Of a stretch of 64,000 nucleotides of DNA, positions 24,345 through 33,581 are shown piece by piece; position 1 is the stretch's first letter, and the number at the start of each line of letters is the position of its first letter. The translations under genes and the position numbers were made by a program. Under the pieces are notes generated by a model. The model was not told where the DNA came from and did not search any database. It saw only the letters and a list, made by a program, of their open reading frames with translations. The DNA comes from Thalassobius sp034670005. Lineage in GTDB: Bacteria > Pseudomonadota > Alphaproteobacteria > Rhodobacterales > Rhodobacteraceae. The stretch is from positions 1 through 64,000 of the forward strand of contig NZ_JAXMOH010000004.1 in NCBI RefSeq assembly GCF_034670005.1, written 5' to 3'.

Positions 24345-25415
24345 ATGGCAATGGCAGATCTACTTTCCATGGATAATAAACGTAACGCGGACAAGCAGAA
24401 GGCGCTGGACAGCGCTTTGGCCCAGATCGAACGGCAGTTCGGTAAAGGCTCGATCATGAAACTGGGCGGCGAAAATGCCGTGCAGGAAATCGAGGCGACA
24501 TCGACAGGGTCCTTGGGCTTGGATATCGCGCTCGGAATCGGTGGCATCCCGAAGGGCAGGATCATCGAAATTTACGGGCCGGAAAGTTCGGGTAAAACCA
24601 CGCTGACACTGCATTGCGTTGCGGAGGAACAGAAAAATGGCGGTATCTGTGCTTTTGTCGATGCCGAACATGCGCTTGATCCGCAATATGCCAGGAAACT
24701 GGGGGTCAATCTTGACGAGTTGCTGATCAGCCAGCCCGATACTGGGGAACAGGCGCTGGAAATCGTGGATACACTGGTGCGGTCCGGCGCGGTCAGCATG
24801 GTGGTGGTCGATTCGGTTGCCGCGCTGACGCCGAAGTCGGAACTGGAAGGCGACATGGGCGACAGCAGCGTCGGTGTGCAGGCCCGGCTGATGAGCCAGG
24901 CGATGCGCAAATTGACCGGGTCGATCAACCGATCGAAATGCACGGTGATCTTCATCAACCAGATCCGGATGAAGATCGGAGTAATGTTTGGCAGCCCGGA
25001 AACCACCACCGGCGGCAACGCGTTGAAATTCTACAGCTCGGTTCGGCTGGATATTCGTCGGATCGGCGCGATCAAGGACCGGGAAGAGATTGTCGGCAAT
25101 GCCACCCGGGTCAAAGTGGTCAAGAACAAGGTCGCACCGCCCTTCAAACAGGTGGAATTTGACATCATGTATGGCGAAGGCATTTCCAAAACCGGCGAAT
25201 TGCTGGATCTTGGCGTGAAGGCCGGGGTGGTGGAAAAATCAGGTGCCTGGTTCAGCTATAACGATGAACGCTTGGGGCAGGGGCGTGAAAACGCCAAGCA
25301 ATTCCTGAAAGACAATCCCGATGCCGCGATCGAGATCGAAGACAAGATCAGGGCCGCCCACGGTCTGGAATTCGACATGAAGCGTGAAGAAGGCGACGAT
25401 ATCATCGAAGCCTGA
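24345..25415 (+). CDS. recA: Recombinase RecA
   Basis: RecA (356 residues) forms filaments on single-stranded DNA for strand exchange and triggers LexA self-cleavage. Walker A GPESSGKTT is at residues 78-86. Loop motifs include the DSVAALTPKSELEGDMGDSS region and the FINQIRMKIGVMFGSPETTT segment. The acidic C-terminus (EGDDIIEA) is present. It is a single-gene unit with a LexA box upstream and a strong terminator downstream. Confidence 0.98.
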   Translation: MAMADLLSMDNKRNADKQKALDSALAQIERQFGKGSIMKLGGENAVQEIEATSTGSLGLDIALGIGGIPKGRIIEIYGPESSGKTTLTLHCVAEEQKNGGICAFVDAEHALDPQYARKLGVNLDELLISQPDTGEQALEIVDTLVRSGAVSMVVVDSVAALTPKSELEGDMGDSSVGVQARLMSQAMRKLTGSINRSKCTVIFINQIRMKIGVMFGSPETTTGGNALKFYSSVRLDIRRIGAIKDREEIVGNATRVKVVKNKVAPPFKQVEFDIMYGEGISKTGELLDLGVKAGVVEKSGAWFSYNDERLGQGRENAKQFLKDNPDAAIEIEDKIRAAHGLEFDMKREEGDDIIEA

Positions 25416-25437
25416 GCGTTTCGAAATCGTGCAATTG

Positions 25438-25475
25438 GAAAGGCCGGGTGCGTTCTGTGCGCCCGGCCTTTTACT
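25438..25475 (+). terminator. Rho-independent terminator after recA
   Basis: AAGGCCGGGTGC pairs with GCGCCCGGCCTT (one G-T pair) around a short loop and is followed by TTTTA. Confidence 0.88.
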
Positions 25476-25544
25476 TGCTGTGGACACGGGGCCGTCGGAG
25501 GGATAAATCAGCTTGACCATTGTCTTGCCCGGGAACCCCAACCG

Positions 25545-28193
25545 ATGCCCAGCCTCAACGACGTCCGTTCGACTTTCCTGAATTATTTCGAAAAACAGGG
25601 GCACGAGGTCGTGGCCTCCAGCCCGCTTGTGCCGCGCAACGATCCGACGCTGATGTTTGTAAATTCCGGCATGGTTCAGTTCAAGAACCTGTTCACCGGA
25701 GTAGAGCACCGCGACTACAAACGCGCCACCACAGCGCAGAAATGCGTTCGGGCAGGGGGAAAACACAACGATCTGGACAATGTCGGTTATACCGCGCGGC
25801 ATCACACTTTCTTTGAAATGCTGGGCAATTTCAGCTTCGGCGATTACTTCAAGAAGGAAGCGATCCCGTTTGCATGGGATTTGGTGACCAAAGAATTCGG
25901 CATCGACAAATCGAAGCTGCTGACAACTGTCTATCACACCGATGACGAAGCGTTCGAAATCTGGAAAAAGGTCGGCGTGCCCGAAGACCGGATCATCCGC
26001 ATCGCCACGTCGGACAATTTCTGGCAGATGGGCCCAACCGGCCCCTGCGGACCCTGCACCGAAATCTTCTATGATCACGGCGATCATATCTGGGGCGGGC
26101 CTCCGGGATCGCCCGAAGAGGATGGCGACCGGTTCATCGAGATCTGGAATGTCGTTTTCATGCAGAACGAACAGTTCGAGGACGGCTCGATGCGTGAACT
26201 GGACATGCAGTCGATTGATACCGGCATGGGGCTGGAGAGGATCGGCGCCTTGTTGCAGGGCAGCCACGACAATTACGACACCGATCTGTTCAAATACCTG
26301 ATCGAGGCCAGCGCCAATGCGACCAACGTCGATCCGTATGGTGACAAGAACGTTCATCACCGGGTGATCGCGGATCACCTGCGTTCGACTTCGTTCCTGA
26401 TCGCGGATGGGGTGATGCCCTCCAATGACGGGCGCGGTTACGTGCTGCGACGGATCATGCGCCGGGCGATGCGGCATGCGCACCTCTTGGGGGCAAAAGA
26501 TCCGGTCATGCATCAGCTTGTCCCGGCACTGGTCACCCAGATGGGGGCGGCCTATCCCGAGCTCCGGCAGGCCCAGCCGATGATCGAGGAAACGCTAAAA
26601 CTGGAAGAAACCCGTTTCAAGCAAACGCTAGAACGCGGGTTGAAGCTTCTGGACGACGAAATAGAAGCGTTGCCCGAAGGCGCGGCATTGCCCGGCGCGG
26701 CGGCATTCAAGCTGTATGACACTTTCGGTTTCCCACTCGACCTGACTCAGGACGCGTTGCGCGAAAAGGGCCTGGGTGTCGATACTGACGGGTTCGATAC
26801 AGCGATGGAAGAACAAAAAGCCAAGGCGCGCGCCGCCTGGGCCGGGTCGGGCGAAGCGGCAGACGCGACCATCTGGTTCGACATTGCTGAAAACAAGGGC
26901 GTGACCGAATTCCTCGGCTATGACACTGAAACCGCCGAAGGTCAGGTGATCGCGCTGGTCAGGGATGGCGCCCAGGTCGACAAGGTCGGCAAAGGCGACA
27001 GTGTACAGATCGCAATGAACCAAACGCCGTTCTATGCAGAAAGCGGCGGTCAGGTCGGCGATAGCGGGGTGCTGAAAGCTGAAAACGGCACAGCCCGGAT
27101 CATCGATACCAAGAAAGCTGCCGGAGTCTTCATCCATTTCGCCGAAGTGACTGAAGGAGAAATCGCGCTCAATGAAGGCGTGGTACTTGAGGTTGATCAT
27201 GGCCGACGCACCGCGATCCGCGCCAACCATTCAGCGACCCATCTGTTGCACGAAGCGTTGCGCGAAACGCTGGGGAACCACGTGGCGCAGCGCGGGTCAC
27301 TCAACGCGCCGGACCGTCTGCGGTTCGATTTCAGCCATGCCAAGGCTCTGTCTGATGCGGAACTGAGCAAAGTCACTGAAGATGTGAATAGTTTTATTCG
27401 TCAGAACACGCCGGTTGAAACCCGGATCATGACACCGGATGACGCCCGCGAAATCGGTGCGCAGGCCCTTTTTGGGGAAAAATACGGTGATGAGGTGCGC
27501 GTGGTCTCAATGGGCCGGGCGGCAACCGGAAAAGGGCAGGATGGTCAAACCTATTCGCTCGAACTCTGTGGCGGCACCCATGTGAAACAGACCGGCGATA
27601 TTGGGATGTGCGTGATCCTCGGTGACAGCGCTTCCAGCGCCGGTGTGCGCCGGATCGAGGCGCTGACCGGGCAGGCGGCTCTGAACTATTTGCATGAACA
27701 AGCCGAAACGCTGGCCTCGGTCACGGCGGCGCTGAAAGCGCAGCCTTCGGAAGTCGCCGACCGGGTCGAGGCGCTTTTGGCCGAACGCAAGTCGCTGGCC
27801 AACGAAGTCGCGCAGCTGCGCCGCGAACTGGCGATGGCTGGCGGCCAGGGGCAGGGCGGCACCGATGCCAAAGACATCAATGGGGTGAAATTCTTCGCCC
27901 AGGTCCTGACCGGCGTGTCGGGCAAAGACCTGCCTTCACTGATCGACGAACATAAGGACCGGCTCGGCTCAGGCGCAGTCCTGCTGATTGCCGATACCGG
28001 CGATAAGGTAGCGGTGGCCGCAGGCGTGACCAAGGACCTGACCGACAAGGTGTCGGCGGTCGATCTGGTCCGCGCGGCGGTCCCGGAATTGGGCGGCAAG
28101 GGCGGCGGAGGACGTCCTGATATGGCGCAAGGGGGCGGCAAGGATGCGACGAACGCAGATGCCGCGATCAAGGCAGCCGAAGCCGTTCTGTAA
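25545..28193 (+). CDS. alaS: Alanine-tRNA ligase
   Basis: AlaRS (882 residues) charges tRNA-Ala. The N-terminal class II catalytic core holds SLNDVRSTFLNYFEKQGHEV and NSGMVQFKNLFTG. The editing domain has the zinc-site motifs NHSATHLLHEAL and LELCGGTHV. The C-terminal C-Ala domain ends with the Gly-rich GGKGGGGRPDMAQGGG stretch. The length is typical. It stands alone after the recA terminator. Confidence 0.97.
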   Translation: MPSLNDVRSTFLNYFEKQGHEVVASSPLVPRNDPTLMFVNSGMVQFKNLFTGVEHRDYKRATTAQKCVRAGGKHNDLDNVGYTARHHTFFEMLGNFSFGDYFKKEAIPFAWDLVTKEFGIDKSKLLTTVYHTDDEAFEIWKKVGVPEDRIIRIATSDNFWQMGPTGPCGPCTEIFYDHGDHIWGGPPGSPEEDGDRFIEIWNVVFMQNEQFEDGSMRELDMQSIDTGMGLERIGALLQGSHDNYDTDLFKYLIEASANATNVDPYGDKNVHHRVIADHLRSTSFLIADGVMPSNDGRGYVLRRIMRRAMRHAHLLGAKDPVMHQLVPALVTQMGAAYPELRQAQPMIEETLKLEETRFKQTLERGLKLLDDEIEALPEGAALPGAAAFKLYDTFGFPLDLTQDALREKGLGVDTDGFDTAMEEQKAKARAAWAGSGEAADATIWFDIAENKGVTEFLGYDTETAEGQVIALVRDGAQVDKVGKGDSVQIAMNQTPFYAESGGQVGDSGVLKAENGTARIIDTKKAAGVFIHFAEVTEGEIALNEGVVLEVDHGRRTAIRANHSATHLLHEALRETLGNHVAQRGSLNAPDRLRFDFSHAKALSDAELSKVTEDVNSFIRQNTPVETRIMTPDDAREIGAQALFGEKYGDEVRVVSMGRAATGKGQDGQTYSLELCGGTHVKQTGDIGMCVILGDSASSAGVRRIEALTGQAALNYLHEQAETLASVTAALKAQPSEVADRVEALLAERKSLANEVAQLRRELAMAGGQGQGGTDAKDINGVKFFAQVLTGVSGKDLPSLIDEHKDRLGSGAVLLIADTGDKVAVAAGVTKDLTDKVSAVDLVRAAVPELGGKGGGGRPDMAQGGGKDATNADAAIKAAEAVL

Positions 28194-28284
28194 TTTTTTG
28201 ATCAAGCGGTCGAAATATTCTCGATCTCTGTCCTGAACGGCGTATGCTGCCTCGAAAGTTCCGACCTGACGCAAGGAGAAGATA

Positions 28285-28572
28285 ATGGGCGCACTTTGGA
28301 TTGCACATGTGACAGTCACCGATGACGAAGCCTACGGAAAATACGCCAAATTGGCTGGCCCCGCCATTGCCAAACATGGCGGTGAATTCATTGCCCGCGG
28401 TGGCCGTTTCGTGCAGCTGGAGGGCAAGGAACGCCCGCGCAACGTGGTCGCGCGCTTTCCCGATGTGGACACGGCTGTCGCCTGTTATCACAGCCCGGAC
28501 TACCAAGAAGCGCTGAGCCACGCGCGCGGTGCCTCTGAACGCGAACTGATGGTGGTTGAAACCAACGACTAA
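28285..28572 (+). CDS. DUF1330 family protein
   Basis: A small 95-residue protein of the DUF1330 ferredoxin-like (dimeric alpha-beta barrel) family. It has an N-terminal strand ALWIAHVTVTD, the GGEFIARGG turn and the VARFPDVDTAVACYHSPDYQ segment typical of the group. AAGGAGA precedes the ATG. The function of the family is unknown. It is convergent with the VOC gene across a hairpin-rich spacer. Confidence 0.85.
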   Translation: MGALWIAHVTVTDDEAYGKYAKLAGPAIAKHGGEFIARGGRFVQLEGKERPRNVVARFPDVDTAVACYHSPDYQEALSHARGASERELMVVETND

Positions 28573-28620
28573 GGGATGCCCACCTGGCATTCATCTTGGT
28601 CAAAATACTCCGGGGGTGAA

Positions 28621-28711
28621 TGTGGTGAAACTCTGCAGGAGTTCACCACAGAGGGGGCAGCGCCCCCTCAAACCCGCCCACGGCGGGCGCGAAAGGGGCG
28701 ACGCCCCTTTT
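28621..28711. terminator. Four tandem hairpins between convergent genes
   Basis: Four back-to-back perfect stems are present: TGTGGTGAA/TTCACCACA (28621-28650), GAGGGGGC/GCCCCCTC (28651-28669), CCCGCC/GGCGGG (28673-28687) and AAAGGGGC/GCCCCTTT (28692-28710, followed by T). They probably terminate transcription from both sides. The last one resembles an intrinsic terminator. Confidence 0.65.
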
Positions 28712-28715
28712 CCCC

Positions 28716-29297
28716 TCAATAGGGATCCTTCGCTGAGCGGTCTACTGACAGCGAACTCTGCCGCCGCGCCACCAATATTTCGATGGCATCGGCCAGATGC
28801 TCTTCCTGAATATTGTAATCACCGCGTCCGACCCGTAATTTGTGCGCCTCGATCATGACATCGGCATGCGAGCTCCCCATCGGCGGTTCAAACCGATAAC
28901 AGGCCAATTCGATCAGGAACCCCATGGGATCTTTGAAATAGATCGAATCCATGAAGCCGCGATCCTTGACCCCGGAATGGGTGATGCCGCGTTCGTCCAA
29001 CCGTTTCACCGCCTGAGAAAACGTCGCTTTGCTGATGTTGAGCGCCAGATGGTGCACGCAGCCGGGATCTGTCGGTGTCCGGCTTGGGTCGGGCTTGCGG
29101 GTTTCATTGGTGAACACCGTGATCAGGCGCCCATCCCCGGGGTCGAAATAGAGATGGCCTTCATCCGGGTTGTCGAGATTGGGCTGATCGAAAACAAAGG
29201 GCATTCCAAGCAGCCCTTCCCAGAAATCGATCGATGTCTGCCGGTCGGCTCCGGTCAGGGTGATGTGGTGAATGCCTTGGGCCTGCAATTTGCGCAT
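28716..29297 (-). CDS. VOC (glyoxalase/dioxygenase-like) protein
   Basis: A 193-residue protein of the vicinal oxygen chelate superfamily. Two beta-alpha-beta-beta-beta modules are visible. Likely metal ligands are His in GIHHITLTG (near residue 10), His in CVHHLALNI (near 82) and Glu in GFLIELACYR (near 130). These bind divalent metal in glyoxalase I and extradiol dioxygenases, but the substrate cannot be inferred. GGGAGG lies before the ATG. It is convergent with the DUF1330 gene and downstream of typA. Confidence 0.82.
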   Translation of the reverse strand: MRKLQAQGIHHITLTGADRQTSIDFWEGLLGMPFVFDQPNLDNPDEGHLYFDPGDGRLITVFTNETRKPDPSRTPTDPGCVHHLALNISKATFSQAVKRLDERGITHSGVKDRGFMDSIYFKDPMGFLIELACYRFEPPMGSSHADVMIEAHKLRVGRGDYNIQEEHLADAIEILVARRQSSLSVDRSAKDPY

Positions 29298-29357
29298 AAC
29301 AACCGTTCCTCCCTGAAGCAGTGTTAATCAGACAGTAGCGCAAGATCGGGTTTTGTG

Positions 29358-31178
29358 TCAGCTATTCGTTTTTGCCATGCGTTTGCGTTCATGCGGATCA
29401 AGATAGCGTTTGCGCAGCCGGATCGCATTCGGGGTGACTTCGACCAATTCGTCGTCGTTGATATAGGCGATCGCCTCTTCCAGCGACAGGGTTATTGGCG
29501 TGGTCAGGCGGACCGCTTCGTCGGTGCCCGAGGCCCGCACGTTGGTCAGTTTCTTGCCCTTCAGCGGGTTCACTTCCAGATCGTTGTCGCGGCTGTGCTC
29601 GCCGATGATCATACCCTGATAAACCTTGGCCTGCGCGCCGATGAACATCTTGCCGCGATCCTCGAGGTTCCACAGCGCATAGGCTACAGCTTCGCCGTCT
29701 TCCATCGAAATCAGGACGCCAGCGCGGCGGCCCGGGATCGGACCCTTGAACGGGGTCCAGCCGTGGAACACGCGGTTCAGCACACCGGTACCACGGGTGT
29801 CGGTCAAAAATTCACCGTGATAGCCGATCAGGCCGCGCGACGGGACATGGGCGATGATCCGGGTCTTGCCGGCGCCAGCCTGACGCATTTCGACCAGTTC
29901 GCCTTTGCGGGCACCGGTGATCTTTTCGATCACTGCGCCAGAATATTCGTCATCGACATCGACAGTGATTTCTTCGACGGGTTCCATCCGCTGACCGTTT
30001 TCTTCGCGCATGATCACTTGCGGGCGCGAAATGGACAGCTCAAAACCTTCGCGGCGCATGTTTTCGATCAGAACGCCCATCTGCAATTCGCCACGGCCGG
30101 AGACTTCGAAAGCCTCGCCGCCGGGGGTGTCGGCGATCTTGATCGCGACATTCGATTCCGCTTCTTTCATCAAACGTTCGCGGATCACCCGGCTTTGCAC
30201 CTTCTTGCCATCGCGGCCTGCCAGTGGGCTGTCGTTGATGCCGAAGGTGACGGTGATGGTGGGCGGATCGATCGGTTGCGCATCAAGCGGTTCTTCGACC
30301 GCCAAAGCACAGATCGTGTCGGCCACGGTGGCCTTGGACATGCCCGCGATGGACACGATGTCACCGGCCATCGCTTCTTCGATATCCTGCATTTGCAGAC
30401 CGCGGAAGGCCTGGATCTTGGTGACGCGGAACTGTTCGATTTTCTGACCGATGCGGCTGAGCGCCTGTACGGTCGCGCCGACTTTCAGCTTACCGGTTTC
30501 GACCCGGCCAGTCAGGATACGACCGACGAAAGGATCGCTTCCCAATGTGGTGGCTAGCATGCTGAAATCTTCGCCCTGATGCGCGATCTGTTTCGGCGCG
30601 GGGACGTGATTGACGATCAGGTTATACAGCGCATGCAAATCCTTGCGCGGCCCGTCCAGTTCAGGATCCGCCCAGCCATTGCGGCCCGAAGCATAAAGAT
30701 GCGGGAAATCCAGCTGATCTTCATTCGCGCCCAGGCTGGCGAACAGATCGAAACATTCATCCAAAGCCCGATCCGGTTCGGCATCGGGTTTGTCGACCTT
30801 GTTCAGAACCACGATGGGCCGCAGGCCCAAGGCCAGTGCCTTGGAGGTCACGAATTTGGTTTGCGGCATCGGGCCTTCGGCGGCATCGACCAGCAGCACC
30901 ACGCCATCTACCATCGACAGGATACGTTCGACTTCGCCACCGAAATCGGCGTGGCCGGGGGTGTCGACGATGTTAATGCGGGTATCTTTCCATTCCACCG
31001 AAGTCGGCTTGGCGAAAATGGTGATACCGCGTTCGCGTTCCAGATCGTTGCTGTCCATCGCGCGTTCTGCGACGGCCTGATTTTCACGAAATGCACCCGA
31101 TTGCTTCAGCAGCTCATCCACCAGGGTGGTTTTGCCGTGGTCGACGTGGGCGATGATGGCGATGTTGCGCAGATCCAT
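29358..31178 (-). CDS. typA: Translational GTPase TypA/BipA
   Basis: A ribosome-associated GTPase of 606 residues that helps 50S assembly and stress adaptation. It has G1 AHVDHGKTTLVDELL, G2 in RGITIFAKPTSV, DTPGHADFGGEV (G3) and VLNKVDKPDA (G4), then EF-G-like domains III/V and the BipA-specific C-terminal domain. ATG 31178 with AAGGA before it gives the conserved MDLRNIAIIAHVDHG start. The long open frame on the opposite strand is a shadow. Confidence 0.96.
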   Translation of the reverse strand: MDLRNIAIIAHVDHGKTTLVDELLKQSGAFRENQAVAERAMDSNDLERERGITIFAKPTSVEWKDTRINIVDTPGHADFGGEVERILSMVDGVVLLVDAAEGPMPQTKFVTSKALALGLRPIVVLNKVDKPDAEPDRALDECFDLFASLGANEDQLDFPHLYASGRNGWADPELDGPRKDLHALYNLIVNHVPAPKQIAHQGEDFSMLATTLGSDPFVGRILTGRVETGKLKVGATVQALSRIGQKIEQFRVTKIQAFRGLQMQDIEEAMAGDIVSIAGMSKATVADTICALAVEEPLDAQPIDPPTITVTFGINDSPLAGRDGKKVQSRVIRERLMKEAESNVAIKIADTPGGEAFEVSGRGELQMGVLIENMRREGFELSISRPQVIMREENGQRMEPVEEITVDVDDEYSGAVIEKITGARKGELVEMRQAGAGKTRIIAHVPSRGLIGYHGEFLTDTRGTGVLNRVFHGWTPFKGPIPGRRAGVLISMEDGEAVAYALWNLEDRGKMFIGAQAKVYQGMIIGEHSRDNDLEVNPLKGKKLTNVRASGTDEAVRLTTPITLSLEEAIAYINDDELVEVTPNAIRLRKRYLDPHERKRMAKTNS

Positions 31179-31314
31179 GGGTAGTCCTTGGGTTGTTCGC
31201 GGCCCGGCTATACCGGATCGGGTCAAAAGGCCAGAGAGAAAGGGGTATCAGTGGTGTTTTTCGCATCTGCAGCATTGCAGGGTGGAGGCCGTGCAATGCC
31301 CGGCTGTCCTGAAA

Positions 31315-31347
31315 CGAGAAAAGCCGCCCGGTGTTGGGCGGCTTTCA
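31315..31347 (-). terminator. Rho-independent terminator after ssb
   Basis: On the minus strand AAAGCCGCCC/GGGCGGCTTT forms a 10-bp stem with a 6-base loop, followed by TCTCG after the T-rich end. Confidence 0.85.
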
Positions 31348-31366
31348 AATTGGTATCTGATGCCGA

Positions 31367-31891
31367 TCAGAACGGGATTTCATCATCCAGATCACGCGAC
31401 GGCGCACCGCCGCCCTGACCTGACGGACTATCCTGTCCACCACCCTGGTTTCCGCCGCCATAGTCGCCACCACCATAACCGCCGCCGTAACCGCCCTGAT
31501 CACCACCGCCATAGCCACCACCGCCACCGCCTTCGCCGCCGCGACTGTCGAGCAGGGTCAATTCGCCACGATAGGGGCGCAGCACCACTTCGGTCGAATA
31601 GCGGTCCTGCCCGGATTGGTCCTGCCATTTACGGGTTTCAAGCTGGCCCTCGATATAGACCTTGGACCCTTTGCGCAGATATTGTTCGGCGATCCGCGCC
31701 AGCGGTTCGGAAAAGATCGCCACCGAATGCCATTCGGTGCGTTCGCGCCGTTCGCCTGTATTGCGGTCCTTCCAGTTTTCCGAGGTCGCAATCCGCAGAT
31801 TGCAGACTTTGCCGCCGTTTTGGAAACTGCGCACTTCGGGGTCACGGCCCAGATTGCCCACCAGAATTACTTTATTTACCGATCCGGCCAT
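31367..31891 (-). CDS. ssb: Single-stranded DNA-binding protein
   Basis: SSB (174 residues) coats single-stranded DNA in replication and repair. The OB fold begins SVNKVILVGNLGRDPEVR. A Gly/Gln/Tyr-rich disordered linker covers about residues 112-160. The acidic interaction tip is DLDDEIPF. GGGGAGA lies before the ATG. It is a single-gene unit with its own terminator, and no LexA box was seen upstream. Confidence 0.96.
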   Translation of the reverse strand: MAGSVNKVILVGNLGRDPEVRSFQNGGKVCNLRIATSENWKDRNTGERRERTEWHSVAIFSEPLARIAEQYLRKGSKVYIEGQLETRKWQDQSGQDRYSTEVVLRPYRGELTLLDSRGGEGGGGGGYGGGDQGGYGGGYGGGDYGGGNQGGGQDSPSGQGGGAPSRDLDDEIPF

Positions 31892-32102
31892 TTTTCATCT
31901 CCCCGTCGAGTCGTTTGAGCAATGCTTACACCACGCCCTGAAGGAAAGGTAAAGTTTTCCAAAAACGGATGCTAACACGGATAAACCAGAGTTATAGAGC
32001 GGCAGATTGCGTGGATTTGGCACCTTGGTTCAATGGCGTTCTGCATCTGCGTTCTGCATCTCAGGGGCATGGGTGATCGTCGCCCCAAAAGGAGATACAG
32101 TA

Positions 32103-32366
32103 ATGAAAACTATCATCAAAGCACTCGGGTTCGGTTTGGTCATGACCTTGAGTGGATTACCTGCACTGGCGGCTCAGAACGGGGTGACCCTGACGCCGGA
32201 AATCCGTGCTCAGATTGTCGAGAAACTGACGAATGATGGCTATGAGGTGCGCAAGATCAAGGTCGAAGACGGTTATTACGAAGCTTATGCGCTGAAGGAC
32301 GGCAAGAAGTTGGAGCTCTATCTGGATGCCGCGTTGAAAGTGATGAAGACCAAAGGCAACGACTAA
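32103..32366 (+). CDS. Small periplasmic PepSY-domain protein
   Basis: An 87-residue exported protein. A signal peptide ends LPALAA (about residue 22). It is followed by one PepSY-like unit: an N-terminal helix TPEIRAQIVEKLTNDGYEV, then strands VRKIKVEDGYYEAYALKDGKK-like. The start is ATG 32103 (AAGGAGA upstream) rather than the open extension to 32007. PepSY domains often regulate peptidases or sit with redox membrane proteins. Here a cytochrome b561 follows 65 bases later, which suggests a shared operon. Confidence 0.82.
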   Translation: MKTIIKALGFGLVMTLSGLPALAAQNGVTLTPEIRAQIVEKLTNDGYEVRKIKVEDGYYEAYALKDGKKLELYLDAALKVMKTKGND

Positions 32367-32431
32367 GGCGATCATCGCAGGTACCGCTTTGCAGCAGTGC
32401 CTGCGCCAATCATATAGAAGAGGGTAGGGCC

Positions 32432-32962
32432 ATGGAAAATCGCAAAGTCTGGGATCCGGTCGTTCGGCTGACGCATTGGGGCGTTGCGCTTGGAATTGTT
32501 TTGAACGGCGCTGTCATTGATGATGAGAGCAAGTTCCACACCCGCGTCGGCTATACCGTTCTGGCTCTGGTGGTGTTGCGACTGGTTTGGGGGCTCGTGG
32601 GGAGTCGCCATGCCCGGTTTGCCGATTTCCCGCCAAATCCGTCCGCATCTATGGATCAACTCTCCGACATGGTCAGCGGGCGCAAACGGATTCATCTGGG
32701 CCACACGCCGCTTGGGGCGCTGATGATCTATAACCTTTGGGCATCGATTTTGCTGATAGGGCTGTCGGGCTATATGATGACCACGACCGCCTTCTGGGGA
32801 ATTGAATGGGTCGAAGAGATGCACGAACTCTTTGCCAACTGGGTCTACTTTTCGGCCCTGCTTCATGTTGTCGCTGTGATCTTGGAAAGTCGCAGAACCG
32901 GCGTTAACCTGCCTCGGTCAATGGTGACGGGTGTCAAATCCGTGCCAAGCGAGAAGGTTTGA
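32432..32962 (+). CDS. Cytochrome b561-family membrane protein
   Basis: A 176-residue four-helix b-type cytochrome. KVWDPVVRLTHWGVALGIVL provides the first helix with a probable haem His. FHTRVGYTVLALVVLRLVWG and LGHTPLGALMIYNLWASILL provide further helices and His residues. ALLHVVAVILESRR is the last. These pass electrons across the inner membrane, often to periplasmic acceptors. It lies between a PepSY gene and a membrane-bound LuxR-type regulator. Confidence 0.87.
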   Translation: MENRKVWDPVVRLTHWGVALGIVLNGAVIDDESKFHTRVGYTVLALVVLRLVWGLVGSRHARFADFPPNPSASMDQLSDMVSGRKRIHLGHTPLGALMIYNLWASILLIGLSGYMMTTTAFWGIEWVEEMHELFANWVYFSALLHVVAVILESRRTGVNLPRSMVTGVKSVPSEKV

Positions 32963-32966
32963 TATC

Positions 32967-33521
32967 TTGAAGTCTGGCAATCCGATTCTACGCGAAGGAG
33001 TGGGCCTTGGGCTGCTGATCCTGGCCCAGAGTTTTGCGGCGTTCTTTTTCCTGTCCGATATCTTTTTCGATTTCATCAAGCAGGGAAGTCAGATCTTCAA
33101 CTCTGGCGACACCAGTCACCTGATCCTTGAAGTGGCCGCTGCGGTGACGCTGATCGCGTCGGTCGGTTTTGAAGTCCGCTATCTTATCCGGTTGCTGTTG
33201 CGGCAGGAAGAACTGACCCGGGGCATGCAGATCGCCTCGGGGGCGCTGCATGATCTGATGCAGGCCTATTATGCTGATTGGCGGCTGACGCCGTCGGAAC
33301 AGGATGTGGCCGGGTTCGCGATCAAGGGCGCGTCTATCGCTGAAATCGCTGAATTGCGAGGGTCTGCGCAGGGCACGATCAAGGCCCATCTCAATGCAAT
33401 CTACCGTAAAGCCGGGGTAGCTGGGCGCGGTGAATTGATCAGCCTTTTGATCGAAGACCTGATGTCGGCACCATTGATGAATGGCGGCGTTGCGTCCCAG
33501 AACGCCGAATTAGGTCCCTGA
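32967..33521 (+). CDS. Membrane-anchored LuxR-type regulator
   Basis: A 184-residue protein read from TTG 32967 (GAGAAGG about 9 bases upstream). An overlapping GTG at 32931 is possible but lies inside the cytochrome gene. Two TM helices at about residues 8-28 and 47-67 precede a C-terminal HTH of the GerE/LuxR type (LTPSEQDVAGFAIKG, then SIAEIAELRGSAQGTIKAHL). It has no receiver or autoinducer domain. It may sense membrane or redox state through the adjacent cytochrome b561/PepSY pair, but that is inference. Confidence 0.8.
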   Translation: MKSGNPILREGVGLGLLILAQSFAAFFFLSDIFFDFIKQGSQIFNSGDTSHLILEVAAAVTLIASVGFEVRYLIRLLLRQEELTRGMQIASGALHDLMQAYYADWRLTPSEQDVAGFAIKGASIAEIAELRGSAQGTIKAHLNAIYRKAGVAGRGELISLLIEDLMSAPLMNGGVASQNAELGP

Positions 33522-33581
33522 GGCTGGAAATTGCCGTGCAGTAGCGTATAATCCGCGCGGACATTGAGGTGGGTGATTGGC

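Noticed and set aside
29355..30557. 400-residue open frame opposite typA
   Set aside because: It is fully antisense to the clearly conserved TypA, with His/Arg/Phe-rich composition typical of a reverse shadow.
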